This document shows positions 6,259-15,443 of a stretch of DNA of 18,645 nucleotides, one piece after another. Under the pieces are notes generated by a model, which saw only the letters and a list, made by a program, of their open reading frames with translations, had not been told where the DNA came from and searched no databases. Source of the stretch: JBDSYA01 sp039925865 (GTDB taxonomy: Bacteria; Bacteroidota; Ignavibacteria; Tepidaquicellales; Tepidaquicellaceae); assembly GCA_039925865.1 (NCBI GenBank), contig JBDSYA010000004.1, positions 1-18,645 on the forward strand. The letters are read 5' to 3'. The position numbers and the translations under genes were made by a program. The first letter of the stretch is position 1; the number at the start of each line of letters is the position of its first letter.

Positions 6259-7011
6259 ATGTTAAAAAAACTTCTGAAAAATACTTTCGATCGCTTTGGT
6301 TACGACATCCGGAAAAAAAGCAATGGCTTGAAACAGGTTAATACACGCAAAGCCGAAGGATTTCCTTTATGGTTAAAGGAAGCGCAAGAGCTTGGGATTG
6401 ATGTAAATGATCACATTAATAATAAATTCAGTGATCCTGCTAAAGTATTGGAGATTCTTGTTTTTCCCTTGATCAGAGATCTGAGTGAGCCGGTTATATG
6501 TGAGATCGGTGTTGGTACAGGAAGATGGTCCAGGGCTTTCGCGAAAGAACTTTCATTTAAGAAACAATGGAAGTTATTTATTGTAGATCACTCGCCTTGG
6601 ATAGCAGACTTTTTAAAAAATTATTTTAAAGATTACCAAAATGTGTTCCCCGTGCTTAATGACGGCAGATCATTGCCGATGATCGAAAACAATTATGTCG
6701 ATCTCGTTTTCAGTAACGGAACATTTGTTGAGCTAAGCCTGACAAAAATTTACTCTTATAGTAAAGAATTAAACAGAATTTTAAAAACAGGCGGAATTTT
6801 AATTTTCAATTATCTCGATCTGAATTCAAATGAGGGCTGGGATCATTTAAAGGATAGAATAGATTATCCGGGCAATCCATATACATATCACACTACCGAA
6901 ACCATTGACAGGATATTTAAAGAAAATGGTTTTGAAATAGTTGAAAGAAAACTTTTAGGTAACAGCACATACGTTACTTTAAAGAAATTACATTCAATAT
7001 CTAATCGATAA
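6259..7011 (+). CDS. Class I SAM-dependent methyltransferase
   Basis: A 250-residue soluble protein. The glycine-rich SAM loop is ICEIGVGTGRWSRAF (residues 80-94), with an acidic residue ending the second strand (D110 in FIVDHS). An LNDGRSLPM segment and a VDLVFSNGTF motif IV-like strand follow at about 133-156. The tail ETIDRIFKENGFEIVERKLL is typical of Methyltransf_11/25-type enzymes. The N-terminus LKKLLKNTFDRFGYDIRKK is a basic amphipathic helix like that found ahead of many glycan and lipid methyltransferases, which suggests a surface-polysaccharide or lipid substrate, but this is only an inference. The acceptor is unknown. It lies 45 bases after the unknown helical gene and converges on the TerC gene. 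Confidence 0.85.
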   Translation: MLKKLLKNTFDRFGYDIRKKSNGLKQVNTRKAEGFPLWLKEAQELGIDVNDHINNKFSDPAKVLEILVFPLIRDLSEPVICEIGVGTGRWSRAFAKELSFKKQWKLFIVDHSPWIADFLKNYFKDYQNVFPVLNDGRSLPMIENNYVDLVFSNGTFVELSLTKIYSYSKELNRILKTGGILIFNYLDLNSNEGWDHLKDRIDYPGNPYTYHTTETIDRIFKENGFEIVERKLLGNSTYVTLKKLHSISNR

Positions 7012-7069
7012 ATCTCTTCCACTAATTTTAAAAGACAGTTCATTTCATCAATCTGATAACTCACTGATT

Positions 7070-7795
7070 TTATTTTTTGATTATTTTTTTCTTTCGCATT
7101 TTTATGTTTAACATTTCGACTATAAATGAAAACGCCATCGCAAAGTAAACATATCCCTTTGGCACTTCAACGTGAAAACCCTCAACTAACAACAGAAGTC
7201 CGATCATTAATAAAAATGAGAGAGCTAGCATCTTGATAGTAGGATGTTTGTGAATAAAATCACTGACCTTTTTTGCGAAAATAATCATAACGATCATTGA
7301 GAGTACTATTGCAATGATCATTATCGAAACATGCTTGACCAGCCCGACAGCCGTAATGACTGAATCTAAAGAAAATACAAGATCTAACAAAACGATCTGA
7401 AGAATAATATTCCAGAAAACAGCTTTTGCATTTGAGTTACCCGTTTCTTCTTCAGCTTCCAGTTTATTATGAATTTCAAGAGTGCTTTTTATAATCAGAA
7501 ATATTCCCCCCGCTATCAAGATCAGATCTCTTCCTGAAAATGAAAATCCGAATATTGTGATCAGTGGTGTAATAAGACCAGCAATCCATGATATCATTAA
7601 AAGTAACCCGATCCTGAAAACCATAGCCAGTATAAGTCCCGTGATCCGGCCTTTTTCTCTTTCATTTTCAGGAAGCCTGCCTGTCAGGATCGATATGAAA
7701 ATTATATTGTCAATTCCCAAAACAATTTCCAGAAAGGTCAGTGTAAGCAAACTCACATATGTTTCCGGTTGAGAAAAAAGTTCGATAAAGCCCAT
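7070..7795 (-). CDS. TerC-family integral membrane protein
   Basis: A 241-residue protein with about seven hydrophobic segments. The family's charged intramembrane motifs are present: FLEIVLGIDNIIFI near residues 21-34 and LDLVFSLDSVITAVG near 135-150, with acidic residues inside membrane helices. The ERGRITG-type loop of the family appears here as EREKGRITGL. TerC/YgaP-like proteins are linked to metal (notably manganese) export or to loading of exported metalloproteins; the first characterised members were tellurite resistance proteins. The C-terminus is very basic (KMRKKKIIKK), fitting a cytoplasmic tail. The ATG at 7795 begins the conserved first segment. It is divergent from the efflux regulator across about 230 bases, in which I looked for but did not see a manganese (yybP-ykoY) riboswitch. 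Confidence 0.9.
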   Translation of the reverse strand: MGFIELFSQPETYVSLLTLTFLEIVLGIDNIIFISILTGRLPENEREKGRITGLILAMVFRIGLLLMISWIAGLITPLITIFGFSFSGRDLILIAGGIFLIIKSTLEIHNKLEAEEETGNSNAKAVFWNIILQIVLLDLVFSLDSVITAVGLVKHVSIMIIAIVLSMIVMIIFAKKVSDFIHKHPTIKMLALSFLLMIGLLLLVEGFHVEVPKGYVYFAMAFSFIVEMLNIKMRKKKIIKK

Positions 7796-7969
7796 TAAGA
7801 TGTGATTAGTTAATTATAAGATTTAATAATGCAATTTACGAAATCAACGTTGTAAATTCTAACAATAAAAATTTTTCATTATTATCACCTATCATCACCC
7901 TCAAAATAAAATTTTATTTTCACAAAATTATTCTTTACGGTTTCTTAAAATTGAAATTTTAAAATCTAA

Positions 7970-8000
7970 CTTGCACAAAGAATTTATTTTCTTTACTTTG
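7970..8000 (+). promoter_or_regulatory. Candidate Bacteroidota-type promoter of the efflux operon
   Basis: CTTG at 7970-7973 and TTACTTTG at 7993-8000 are 19 bases apart. They match the Bacteroidota -33 TTTG and -7 TAnnTTTG consensus at 3 of 4 and 5 of 6 fixed positions, with spacing in the accepted range. Transcription would begin near 8007, about 20 bases before the TTG start I prefer for the TetR gene. This is a pattern match only. Confidence 0.4.
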
Positions 8001-8026
8001 GAAACTAATAAAACCAAAATAGTTTC
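8001..8026. promoter_or_regulatory. Candidate operator for the TetR-family regulator
   Basis: GAAACTA (8001-8007) and TAGTTTC (8020-8026) form a perfect 7-bp inverted repeat around a 12-base spacer. It directly abuts the -7 element and spans the predicted transcription start, immediately ahead of the regulator's start codon. TetR-family dimers commonly bind such palindromes to repress their own operon. Binding is inferred from position and symmetry. Confidence 0.45.
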
Positions 8027-8027
8027 T

Positions 8028-8669
8028 TTGACCAAAATTACCGAATCAAGTTCAGATAAGGAAAAGATCTTAAAATATTCACGCCACAAATTTCATACCG
8101 GCGGTTTCTACAAAACGTCAATGGACGAACTCGCAACAGACCTCGGGATCAGTAAAAAAACAATTTACAAACATTTTCCCTCTAAAGAAAAACTTCTTGA
8201 AGATATCTGCAATGATACTACTTGCGAGATTGCCGGTAAACTGGAAGATATCGTGGAAGGGAATGATGATGTTGTCGTAAAGTTTGTAAAGATCCTCAAT
8301 ATGCACAGTAATTTTAGTATCAACATAAGCGACAAATGGATAAGCGACATTTCAATACACGCCCCAAACCTCAAAAAAAATATCGAAAGTATGAAGAATG
8401 AGCAGATCAACAAGGTAATGAAAAAGCTGCTTGAACAAGGTAAGAAAGAAAAAATAATAGAAAGCTATCCGACACCAATTATCATAATTACCTTTAATGC
8501 AGCCTTAATGTCAGTTACTTCTCCTGAGTTTATAATTAAAAACAAATTTTCTATGCAGGAGGCTTTCAAGCTTACTTATGAAATGCTTTTAAACGGAATA
8601 CTTACGGAAAAAGGAAAAGCAAAATTTAAAAAAACCAAAGCTTTACTTGCGAAAGAAATCAAACTATAA
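8028..8669 (+). CDS. TetR/AcrR-family transcriptional regulator
   Basis: The N-terminal TetR helix-turn-helix is clear: MDELATDLGISKKTIYKHFP (about residues 32-51 with the start used here), followed by SKEKLLEDI. The rest is a helical ligand-sensing and dimer domain of low conservation. This is 213 residues from the TTG at 8028. An upstream in-frame TTG at 7971 would add 19 residues, but that segment coincides with the candidate promoter and operator, and a 213-residue protein beginning TKITESSSDKEKIL fits the family better. No in-frame ATG precedes the helix-turn-helix core. It lies 14 bases ahead of the TolC-like gene and heads an RND efflux operon, so it most likely represses that pump until an inducer binds. 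The inducer is unknown. Confidence 0.9.
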   Translation: MTKITESSSDKEKILKYSRHKFHTGGFYKTSMDELATDLGISKKTIYKHFPSKEKLLEDICNDTTCEIAGKLEDIVEGNDDVVVKFVKILNMHSNFSINISDKWISDISIHAPNLKKNIESMKNEQINKVMKKLLEQGKKEKIIESYPTPIIIITFNAALMSVTSPEFIIKNKFSMQEAFKLTYEMLLNGILTEKGKAKFKKTKALLAKEIKL

Positions 8670-8683
8670 TCTTAATTTTTAAT

Positions 8684-10018
8684 ATGTTAAAAAAACCTGA
8701 CCGTAGTAAATTTTTTCATATATTATTTACGATAATATTTTTTTTAATCACCGGTAATATCCAGTCACAGGAAGTTAAGATCCTTAGAAGTGTTGATGAA
8801 GCCTTATCTCTCGCATTGAAAAACAATTCAAGCATTATAAACGCAACTTTGGACAAATTAAAAGCTGATAAAAAAGTTTCAGAAGTTTACAGTGAAAATT
8901 TGGTTCCTAACCTCACTTTAAATTCACGATACTCGAGATCATTCAAAAAACAAGTATTCAATATAGCAGGAGAAAGATTTGAGATCGGTTCTGATAACTC
9001 TATCATCAACACTATAGATGTGACTGAATCTCTGCCAATACTGGGAACACCAATTTTTGCGGGTATCAGGATAGCAAAATATTTTGCACGAACAAAGGAC
9101 GAGAATATTCTGCTTGTTGAAAATGAAGTTAAAAATCAGGTAAAAAAATCTTATTATACAGTTCTTCTGGCTAAAGCTGTAGTTGACGTTAATGCAGCAT
9201 CTTTGGAAAATGCAGAAGCTAACTTTGAAGTTGTCAATTCGAAATACCGTGGAGGCGTTGCAACTGAATTTGATTATTTACGTGCAAGAGTTCGTGTTGA
9301 TAATGGGATACCTCTGCTTTCTAAATCTCAAAGAAATCTGGAGATAAGCCAAAAATCACTTCTGAATGCAATCGGATTAAAAGATCAGGAAAATATTGAT
9401 GTGGCAGGCAGCCTGACATACGATAGTCTTGAGGTTTGGGGAAATACGGAATCTATGATAAGTACTATCTCCGAAAATTTTGTTGCTGTAAGACAATTGC
9501 GTTTGAGCAGAAAGATCAATGAAGAACTTGTGAAGGTTGATAAAGCAAATTATCTTCCAAAACTTTATTTATTCGGTCAATATGCTTTAGGTGCCTCGGA
9601 GAATGATGGCAGAAGCCTTTCACAATACGGATTTTATAATACTTTGAATGCAGGTCTGGGTTTGCAATGGGATTTGAATTTATTCAGGAACAGCTACAAG
9701 GTTGATCAGTCAGAGATTGAAGTTAGAAAAACGGATGAACAGATAAGCGATACAAAACAAAAACTCAAACTTTTATCTCAAAGCGCTATCATTGCAATTG
9801 AAGATGCCAAAGAAAGGATCGTTGCTCAGAAAAGGACAGTTAGTCTTGCGGAGCGAGGTTTGGAGCTGGCAAATGTAAGTTACCGCGCAGGAGTTTTAAA
9901 TCAGATCGAGGTACAGGATTCTCAACAATCACTTAATGAATCCCGTCTGTCGTACCTTCAGGCAATATATGATTATCAGATTGCCAAAGCTGAATTGGAA
10001 AGATTACTTGAAAGATAA
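8684..10018 (+). CDS. TolC-like outer-membrane efflux channel protein
   Basis: A 444-residue outer-membrane efflux protein. The N-terminus has a basic lead (KKPDRSK), a hydrophobic stretch FHILFTIIFFLITG and a likely signal-peptidase site after NIQS. Two repeats typical of the OEP family follow: the first with SVDEALSLALKNN and long helices ending near residue 225, the second from about residue 260 with LGLQWDLNLF and the closing GLELANVSYRAGVLNQIEVQDSQQSLNESRLSYLQAIYDYQIAKAEL region, which forms the channel helices. It would form the trimeric exit duct for the RND pump encoded downstream. It is the second gene of the operon, with membrane-fusion protein 34 bases after it. Length is usual for the family. 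Confidence 0.93.
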   Translation: MLKKPDRSKFFHILFTIIFFLITGNIQSQEVKILRSVDEALSLALKNNSSIINATLDKLKADKKVSEVYSENLVPNLTLNSRYSRSFKKQVFNIAGERFEIGSDNSIINTIDVTESLPILGTPIFAGIRIAKYFARTKDENILLVENEVKNQVKKSYYTVLLAKAVVDVNAASLENAEANFEVVNSKYRGGVATEFDYLRARVRVDNGIPLLSKSQRNLEISQKSLLNAIGLKDQENIDVAGSLTYDSLEVWGNTESMISTISENFVAVRQLRLSRKINEELVKVDKANYLPKLYLFGQYALGASENDGRSLSQYGFYNTLNAGLGLQWDLNLFRNSYKVDQSEIEVRKTDEQISDTKQKLKLLSQSAIIAIEDAKERIVAQKRTVSLAERGLELANVSYRAGVLNQIEVQDSQQSLNESRLSYLQAIYDYQIAKAELERLLER

Positions 10019-10052
10019 AATTAATAAATTATAATTATATAAAAATCAAAAT

Positions 10053-11093
10053 ATGAAAACCATTTTTTATCGGGGCTTTAGTCTGATCATATGTGCTGTT
10101 ATTTTATCCTCTTGCGGCGGTGACGGTGCAGAAACGAAAACTGATGCAGAGAAAAAATTGCAGCCTGTAAAAGTAAAAGAGATGATATCACAGGAATTTA
10201 CTGAAACCTATAATGTGGTTGGTTTTGTGAAAGCATTTGAAGTGGCAAAAGTTGCTTCTGAAGAAGGCGGATTGATTACTTATCAGCCTTTCAATAAAGG
10301 AAGCCGGGTTTCCCGAGGGCAGGTTGTTGTAAGACTTAGAAAAGATCAGGATCGGGCTGCTTATAATCAGGCTCTGACTCAGTATGATCTGGCCAAAAGC
10401 AACTTTGATCGAATGGAAAAACTATATGAAGATAAGGTTGTAACTGAACAGGATTTTACCAATTCGAAATTTCAATTTGAAATAACTGAAAGAAGTTTAG
10501 ATGTGCTTGAGACCAGGTTAAGTAAATCATATGTGACTTCTCCAATAAGCGGAATTGTTGATCAAAAATACTTAAGCAAAGGCGAAGTTTGCGGACCTGG
10601 AACTCCGATATTAAATATTGTAAATGTATCACGTGTAAAGATCAGCGCAGGTATTCCTGAAAGTTTCGTAAGCGATGTCAGTAAAGGCTCGCAAGTAAGA
10701 ATTACTTTTGATGTTTATCCCGGCGAGGAATTCTCAGGGACTGTTAACTATGTGTCCCCTACTCTTAGTTCAATTAACAGAACATTTGAAATAGAGTTGG
10801 TTTTAAATAACACCAACGGAAAATTAAAACCGGAAATGAGCGCAAATATTTCAATTACAAAATCCCGCATAGAAGAGGCTATAGTGCTGCCTCAGGACAT
10901 GGTGATAGATTTCGGGAATGAGAAATATGTTTTTATACTTGAAAATGATATTGCCAAAAAAAGAGTGATCAGCCTTGGCGGAAGAAATAATAATGATGTT
11001 ATGATATTAAGCGGTTTGAACAATGGTGATAAACTTATTGTAGAGGGCTTTCAGCAGGTTGCTGACGGAGACAAAGTACTGATAATTAATTGA
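10053..11093 (+). CDS. RND efflux membrane-fusion (adaptor) lipoprotein
   Basis: A 346-residue HlyD/AcrA-type adaptor. The signal sequence ends in a lipobox LSSC with C21 as the lipidated cysteine, so the protein is probably anchored to the inner membrane facing the periplasm. A split lipoyl-like domain follows (GGLITYQPFNKGSRVSRGQVV ... SYVTSPISGIVDQKYLSKGE), with a helical hairpin between the halves (AAYNQALTQYDLAKSNFDRMEKLYEDKVVTEQDF). Then come a beta-barrel domain (VKISAGIPESFV ... VRITFDVYPGEEFSGTV) and a membrane-proximal domain ending VADGDKVLI. It links the RND permease to the outer-membrane channel. The 38-base gap to the permease gene suggests co-translation from one mRNA. Confidence 0.94.
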   Translation: MKTIFYRGFSLIICAVILSSCGGDGAETKTDAEKKLQPVKVKEMISQEFTETYNVVGFVKAFEVAKVASEEGGLITYQPFNKGSRVSRGQVVVRLRKDQDRAAYNQALTQYDLAKSNFDRMEKLYEDKVVTEQDFTNSKFQFEITERSLDVLETRLSKSYVTSPISGIVDQKYLSKGEVCGPGTPILNIVNVSRVKISAGIPESFVSDVSKGSQVRITFDVYPGEEFSGTVNYVSPTLSSINRTFEIELVLNNTNGKLKPEMSANISITKSRIEEAIVLPQDMVIDFGNEKYVFILENDIAKKRVISLGGRNNNDVMILSGLNNGDKLIVEGFQQVADGDKVLIIN

Positions 11094-11131
11094 TTTATAA
11101 ATTTGAATAATTATTTTATAATATTATAAAT

Positions 11132-14100
11132 ATGAGTGTTTCAAAATTAGCTGTTAATAACAGAGTAACAGTTTATATACTGGTTCTCATTATTGTTCTT
11201 GTTGGAATTTTTGCATATTCATCCATTCCTAAAGAATCTGCACCTTCTATAACAATCCCAAACATCTTCGTATCAACGGCTTACTTTGGAGTGGCTCCTG
11301 CCGATATGGAGAATCTTGTGACACAGGAAATTGAGAAAGAGGTCAAAGGAATTAAAGATGTTAAGAAGGTGACTTCGGTTTCACAGGAAAGTTTTTCGCT
11401 TGTAAACATTGAATTTAATCCTGATGTAAAAATTGATGAAGCACTTCAAAAGGTCAGGGATAAAGTTTCAATTGCAAAAACAAAAATGCCTAAAGATATT
11501 GAAGAGCCCACGGTGACTGAAATAAATCTTTCAGAACAACCGATGATCTATGTGAATCTTTCAGGTAACCTGGGACTCGCACAGCTTAAAGACCTTGCTG
11601 ATAAACTCAGTGACAATATCGAAGGCATACCGGGTGTTTTAAATGCTGATGTCAAAGGAGGATTAGAGCGTGAGGTCAAGATCAATGTTGATGTAAATCG
11701 ATTAAAATATTATAATCTTGCTTTTGATGATATTATTAGAAAAGTCGGTCTTGAAAATCAGAGTATTCCCGGTGGAAGTGTTGACGTTGGTACACAGAAT
11801 TATCTTGTAAGAGTGCCGGGTGAATATAAAGATCCGGAAAAAATTCGTGACCTTATCGTAAAATCAGAATTTGATCATCCTATTTATGTACGTGATGTAG
11901 CCCAGGTCATTTACGGCTATAAAGACAGGACAACTCTTTCAAGAGAAAACGGACAGGAAGCTGTTACAATAGTTATTAAGAAAAGAAGCGGTGAAAATAT
12001 CATACGAATTGCAGATGAGATAAAAGAACTTGTTGAAAAGAAAAAATCTGGTTATCCTGCGGGTCTCAAAATCAGTTTTACCGGTGATGAATCCGAAAGC
12101 ATAAAAGAAACTGTACATGAACTTGAAAACGGTATCATAACAGGATTTCTGCTCGTATGTGTTGTACTACTCGCATCGATGGGTTTTAAGAATGCCTTTC
12201 TCGTTGCAACTTCAATTCCGTTCTCATTTCTTATTTCGTTTATTATTCTCGATGCGTTTGGCATTACTATGAATATTGTGGTTTTGTTCGGACTTATATT
12301 GGTTCTCGGTATTATTGTTGATGATGCTATTGTTGTCACTGAAAATATTTATCGTCTTCAGGAAACTGAGGGTTACAATCCTCACGATGCTGCGATAGAG
12401 GGTCCTAGAGAAGTTCAGATACCTGTAACTATCGCAACATTTACGATCATATCATCATTTGCCCCTTTGCTTTTTTTCCCTGGTATAGTCGGCGAGTTCA
12501 TGAAATTTTTACCCATAACTTTGATCGTCTGTTTATTCTCATCTCTATTTGTTGCAATGATAATTAATCCGGTACTGGCTTCACATTTTATCAATTTTAA
12601 AAAAGACAGGGAGAAGCTCGAGAAAAAAACTAAGTGGTATAATTTTATTACAAGATTCCATTTATGGTTTGACAGGATGTTTGCAGGGATTGTAAGAAGA
12701 TATGAAAGAGTTTTGCGTTATGCTTTGAATCACAGGAAAATAACAATAGGCGGCACGGTACTTTTTTTGATTATAGTGTTTTTCCTTTACGGATCATTTA
12801 ATAAAGGGATTGAATTTTTTCCGCAGGTCGAGCCTCAGCAGGCATTTATTTATGTTAACATGCCAGTTGGTACTAATCTTGAAAAATCAGATGAGGTTAC
12901 AAGAATAGTTGAACAGAAACTTCCGCCATTTAAAGATCTTGAATATTATCTTACAAATGTAGGTTCGGAGATTGGTGAAGGTTTTGGAAGTGATCAGTCT
13001 AATAAAAGTACAATTACTCTGAGTTTTTTTGATAAACATGACAGATCCAAAAGTTCCTTCAAAACAATTGAAGAAATACGTGAAGCAATCTCCAATATTA
13101 CAACAGCTGATGTAAGAATACAAAAGCAGACCGGCGGCCCTCCTACCGGACCTCCGGTTAATATTGAAATTTCCGGAGACGATTTTATCAAACTTGGTCA
13201 GATCGCTGAAGAAATAAAAAGGCTGATAAAAGACATTCCCGGAATGAAGGATCTTAAAGATGATTATGATGAAGCAAGGCCCGAAATAAAAATTACTATT
13301 GACAGGGAGAAAGCATCACTTTTTGGTTTAAATACAACAACGATTGCTTCTACTGTGAGAACTGCTATAAACGGAACAACAGCAAGCAAATACAGAGTGT
13401 CTGATGATGAGTATGACATAACAGTAAGATTAGATTCGACACAAAGAGAAAATGTTTCATCAATACAGGATTTGTATCTTCCCGGAAAAGATGGAGCAAA
13501 AATTCCTTTAACTTCTGTTGCCAAGATAGAATTTTCAGGAGGAATAGGAGCGATTAACAGGAAAGATCTGAAAAGAGTTGTAACAGTTTCTGCAAATGCA
13601 GAAGGAAGACTTGGCAATGAAGTTTTAGCAGATGTAAAAACTATGTTGAATGATTTTAAAATGCCTCCGGCGTATAATGTAACATATACGGGGGAGCAGG
13701 AAAGTCAGAATGAATCACAATCATTTCTTGGTAAAGCTTTTTTAGTTTCACTTTTGCTTGTGTTCTTTTTCTTAGTAATAGAATTTAATTCTGTGATGTC
13801 ACCGATTATAATAATGTTTACCGTGCTATTATCCTTGATAGGAGTGCTGATCGGATTGCTTGTTACTCAGACACCATTTGGAATAATCATGACAGGTATT
13901 GGTATAATTGCATTAGGAGGTATTGTCGTGAGAAATGCGATCATACTTCTTGATTTTCAGCGTGAACTCGAGATGCGGGGTATGTCAAAAGAGGAAGCAG
14001 TGGTCCAGTCAGGAATGATCAGACTCAGACCTGTCTTCTTAACTGCTGCTGCGACTATACTTGGATTAGTGCCGCTTACTACAGGAGTTGATTTTGACTG

Positions 14101-14302
14101 GAGAACGTTATCATGGGTAATAGGCGGACAGAATACTGCATTCTGGAGACCGATGGGTGTGGCTATAATATTTGGCTTAACTGTTGCAACATTCTTAACA
14201 CTCGTTGTTGTACCGACATTATTTATTTCCGTCAGCAACATGGTTGCAAAATTTAAGAAAAAGAAAACTGTTGAGGATAATTCGAAAATTGTTTTGGAAT
14301 AA
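11132..14302 (+). CDS. RND-family efflux pump permease (AcrB/MMPL-like, HAE-1 type)
   Basis: A 1056-residue inner-membrane pump of the usual RND length. TM1 is near residues 13-31, two large periplasmic loops (about 32-330 and 555-860) surround the TM bundle, and the internal repeat is evident. The proton-relay acid pair is D397-D398 in GIIVDDAIVVTENIY. The partner lysine of AcrB (K940 in TM10) is replaced: the segment reads GGIVVRNAIILLDF with R934. Loop sequences such as TGGPPTGPPVNIEISGD are of the broad-specificity RND group found in many FCB genomes rather than metal pumps. It exports substrates such as drugs, lipids or solvents using proton motive force; the substrate is not readable. 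It is the last gene of the operon and ends facing the paaG gene tail to tail. Confidence 0.95.
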   Translation: MSVSKLAVNNRVTVYILVLIIVLVGIFAYSSIPKESAPSITIPNIFVSTAYFGVAPADMENLVTQEIEKEVKGIKDVKKVTSVSQESFSLVNIEFNPDVKIDEALQKVRDKVSIAKTKMPKDIEEPTVTEINLSEQPMIYVNLSGNLGLAQLKDLADKLSDNIEGIPGVLNADVKGGLEREVKINVDVNRLKYYNLAFDDIIRKVGLENQSIPGGSVDVGTQNYLVRVPGEYKDPEKIRDLIVKSEFDHPIYVRDVAQVIYGYKDRTTLSRENGQEAVTIVIKKRSGENIIRIADEIKELVEKKKSGYPAGLKISFTGDESESIKETVHELENGIITGFLLVCVVLLASMGFKNAFLVATSIPFSFLISFIILDAFGITMNIVVLFGLILVLGIIVDDAIVVTENIYRLQETEGYNPHDAAIEGPREVQIPVTIATFTIISSFAPLLFFPGIVGEFMKFLPITLIVCLFSSLFVAMIINPVLASHFINFKKDREKLEKKTKWYNFITRFHLWFDRMFAGIVRRYERVLRYALNHRKITIGGTVLFLIIVFFLYGSFNKGIEFFPQVEPQQAFIYVNMPVGTNLEKSDEVTRIVEQKLPPFKDLEYYLTNVGSEIGEGFGSDQSNKSTITLSFFDKHDRSKSSFKTIEEIREAISNITTADVRIQKQTGGPPTGPPVNIEISGDDFIKLGQIAEEIKRLIKDIPGMKDLKDDYDEARPEIKITIDREKASLFGLNTTTIASTVRTAINGTTASKYRVSDDEYDITVRLDSTQRENVSSIQDLYLPGKDGAKIPLTSVAKIEFSGGIGAINRKDLKRVVTVSANAEGRLGNEVLADVKTMLNDFKMPPAYNVTYTGEQESQNESQSFLGKAFLVSLLLVFFFLVIEFNSVMSPIIIMFTVLLSLIGVLIGLLVTQTPFGIIMTGIGIIALGGIVVRNAIILLDFQRELEMRGMSKEEAVVQSGMIRLRPVFLTAAATILGLVPLTTGVDFDWRTLSWVIGGQNTAFWRPMGVAIIFGLTVATFLTLVVVPTLFISVSNMVAKFKKKKTVEDNSKIVLE

Positions 14303-14436
14303 TATATTGTTGAATAATATCTTTATAATTAGTTTATAAAAAGCGAGTATCTAAAGCCACACTTTTTATATTTCCTGAAGCTGCTCTTATTGTAGAGACT
14401 TTTGAATTGCGGCAAACATTTATTTCCACTTAGTAA

Positions 14437-15216
14437 CTATACTCCTTTGAATACCGGTTTTCTTTTTTCCAGAAATGATGCTATCCCTTCTTTAAAATCA
14501 TCCGTATTTCCTGCAGCCTCCTGATAATTACTCTCTAGCTCGAGTATATTATCTAAAGAACTTTCAAATGATCTGTTCATAAGATCCTTTATCATTCCTA
14601 TTGCTTTGGTAGGCCGTTGAGCAAACTTTTTTGCGGTAATATCTGCAAGTTTACTCAGCAAAGTGTTTGTTGAAACAATTTTATTTACAAGACCCAGATC
14701 CTTTGCTTGAGGAGCAGTAATCTTATCCCCGGTTGCGCACATTTCAAATGCTCTTGAGTATCCAACAATTCTTGGAAGAAAAAAACATGATCCGCTATCC
14801 GGCACTAATCCGACATTAATAAATACTTCGATCAAATTTGCATTCTCAACTGCAATCCTGTAATCACAGGCAAGAGCCAATGAAATTCCGGCTCCTGCAG
14901 CGACTCCATTGATTGCACATATAACCGGTTTCTTTAGATAGGCTATTTGTTTTATTAAAGGATTGTATCTTTGGTCAAGCGCTTCTTTGAATGTCAGTTT
15001 TTTGTTATTGAAATCCTTCAGATCCTGGCCTGAACAGAATGCTTTTCCCGCTCCGGTAAGAATTACACATCTGACAGTTTCATCTTCAGCAGCTTTTTTA
15101 AATGCATCCTGTAATTCAAAAAGCATTTCTTCATTGAATGCGTTATATACATCCGGACGGTTAAGTGTGACCTTTAGAACATTATCTTTTATTTCAAATA
15201 AAATTGTTTTGTACAT
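14437..15216 (-). CDS. paaG: PaaG-like 1,2-epoxyphenylacetyl-CoA isomerase / enoyl-CoA hydratase
   Basis: A 259-residue crotonase-fold protein. The oxyanion-hole segments are GKAFCSGQDLKDFN (about residues 57-70) and NGVAAGAGISLALACDYRIA (about 104-123). The catalytic-region motif INVGLVPDSGSCFFLPRIVG resembles the PaaG signature, with an Asp after GLVP where PaaG uses one. YNPLIKQIAYLKKPVICAINGVAAGAG and the tail FKEGIASFLEKRKPVFKG are closer to PaaG than to ordinary enoyl-CoA hydratases. PaaG converts the epoxide made by PaaABC to the oxepin-CoA, so it belongs to the same pathway as the cluster about 10 kb away. It lies alone, divergent from the DDAH-like gene. A general enoyl-CoA hydratase remains possible. 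The ATG at 15216 is the family start. Confidence 0.85.
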   Translation of the reverse strand: MYKTILFEIKDNVLKVTLNRPDVYNAFNEEMLFELQDAFKKAAEDETVRCVILTGAGKAFCSGQDLKDFNNKKLTFKEALDQRYNPLIKQIAYLKKPVICAINGVAAGAGISLALACDYRIAVENANLIEVFINVGLVPDSGSCFFLPRIVGYSRAFEMCATGDKITAPQAKDLGLVNKIVSTNTLLSKLADITAKKFAQRPTKAIGMIKDLMNRSFESSLDNILELESNYQEAAGNTDDFKEGIASFLEKRKPVFKGV

Positions 15217-15235
15217 TTGTTTAAATTTAGTTTTG

Positions 15236-15243
15236 CAAACATA
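15236..15243 (-). promoter_or_regulatory. Candidate -7 element for paaG
   Basis: On the minus strand TATGTTTG matches the Bacteroidota -7 consensus TAnnTTTG exactly and sits about 20 bases before the paaG ATG, giving a short leader. No TTTG-like -33 element is at the correct distance, so this is a half match. Confidence 0.3.
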
Positions 15244-15443
15244 AACTTTTCAAAGTAAAATTTAAGTAGAAATAGTTATAACAATATATTCTATCGATTA
15301 TATCGGCAATAATTTAATCATAATTAATTTTGCGCCAATGTTAAATTTTATTATCACTTCTTTAATTTTAAATTACAAGTTGAACAGGTTTTCTTTAATT
15401 TTAATTTATAGTATGAATAAATTTAATATATAAAATAAGTATA

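Noticed and set aside
7796..7969. Manganese-type (yybP-ykoY) riboswitch upstream of the TerC gene
   Set aside because: None of its conserved stem sequences were seen; the region is plain AT-rich DNA.
7971..8027. Extended N-terminus of the TetR regulator
   Set aside because: These codons coincide with the candidate promoter and operator, and the family does not need them.
14303..14436. Intrinsic terminator between the convergent RND and paaG genes
   Set aside because: No G+C-rich stem followed by a T run on either strand.
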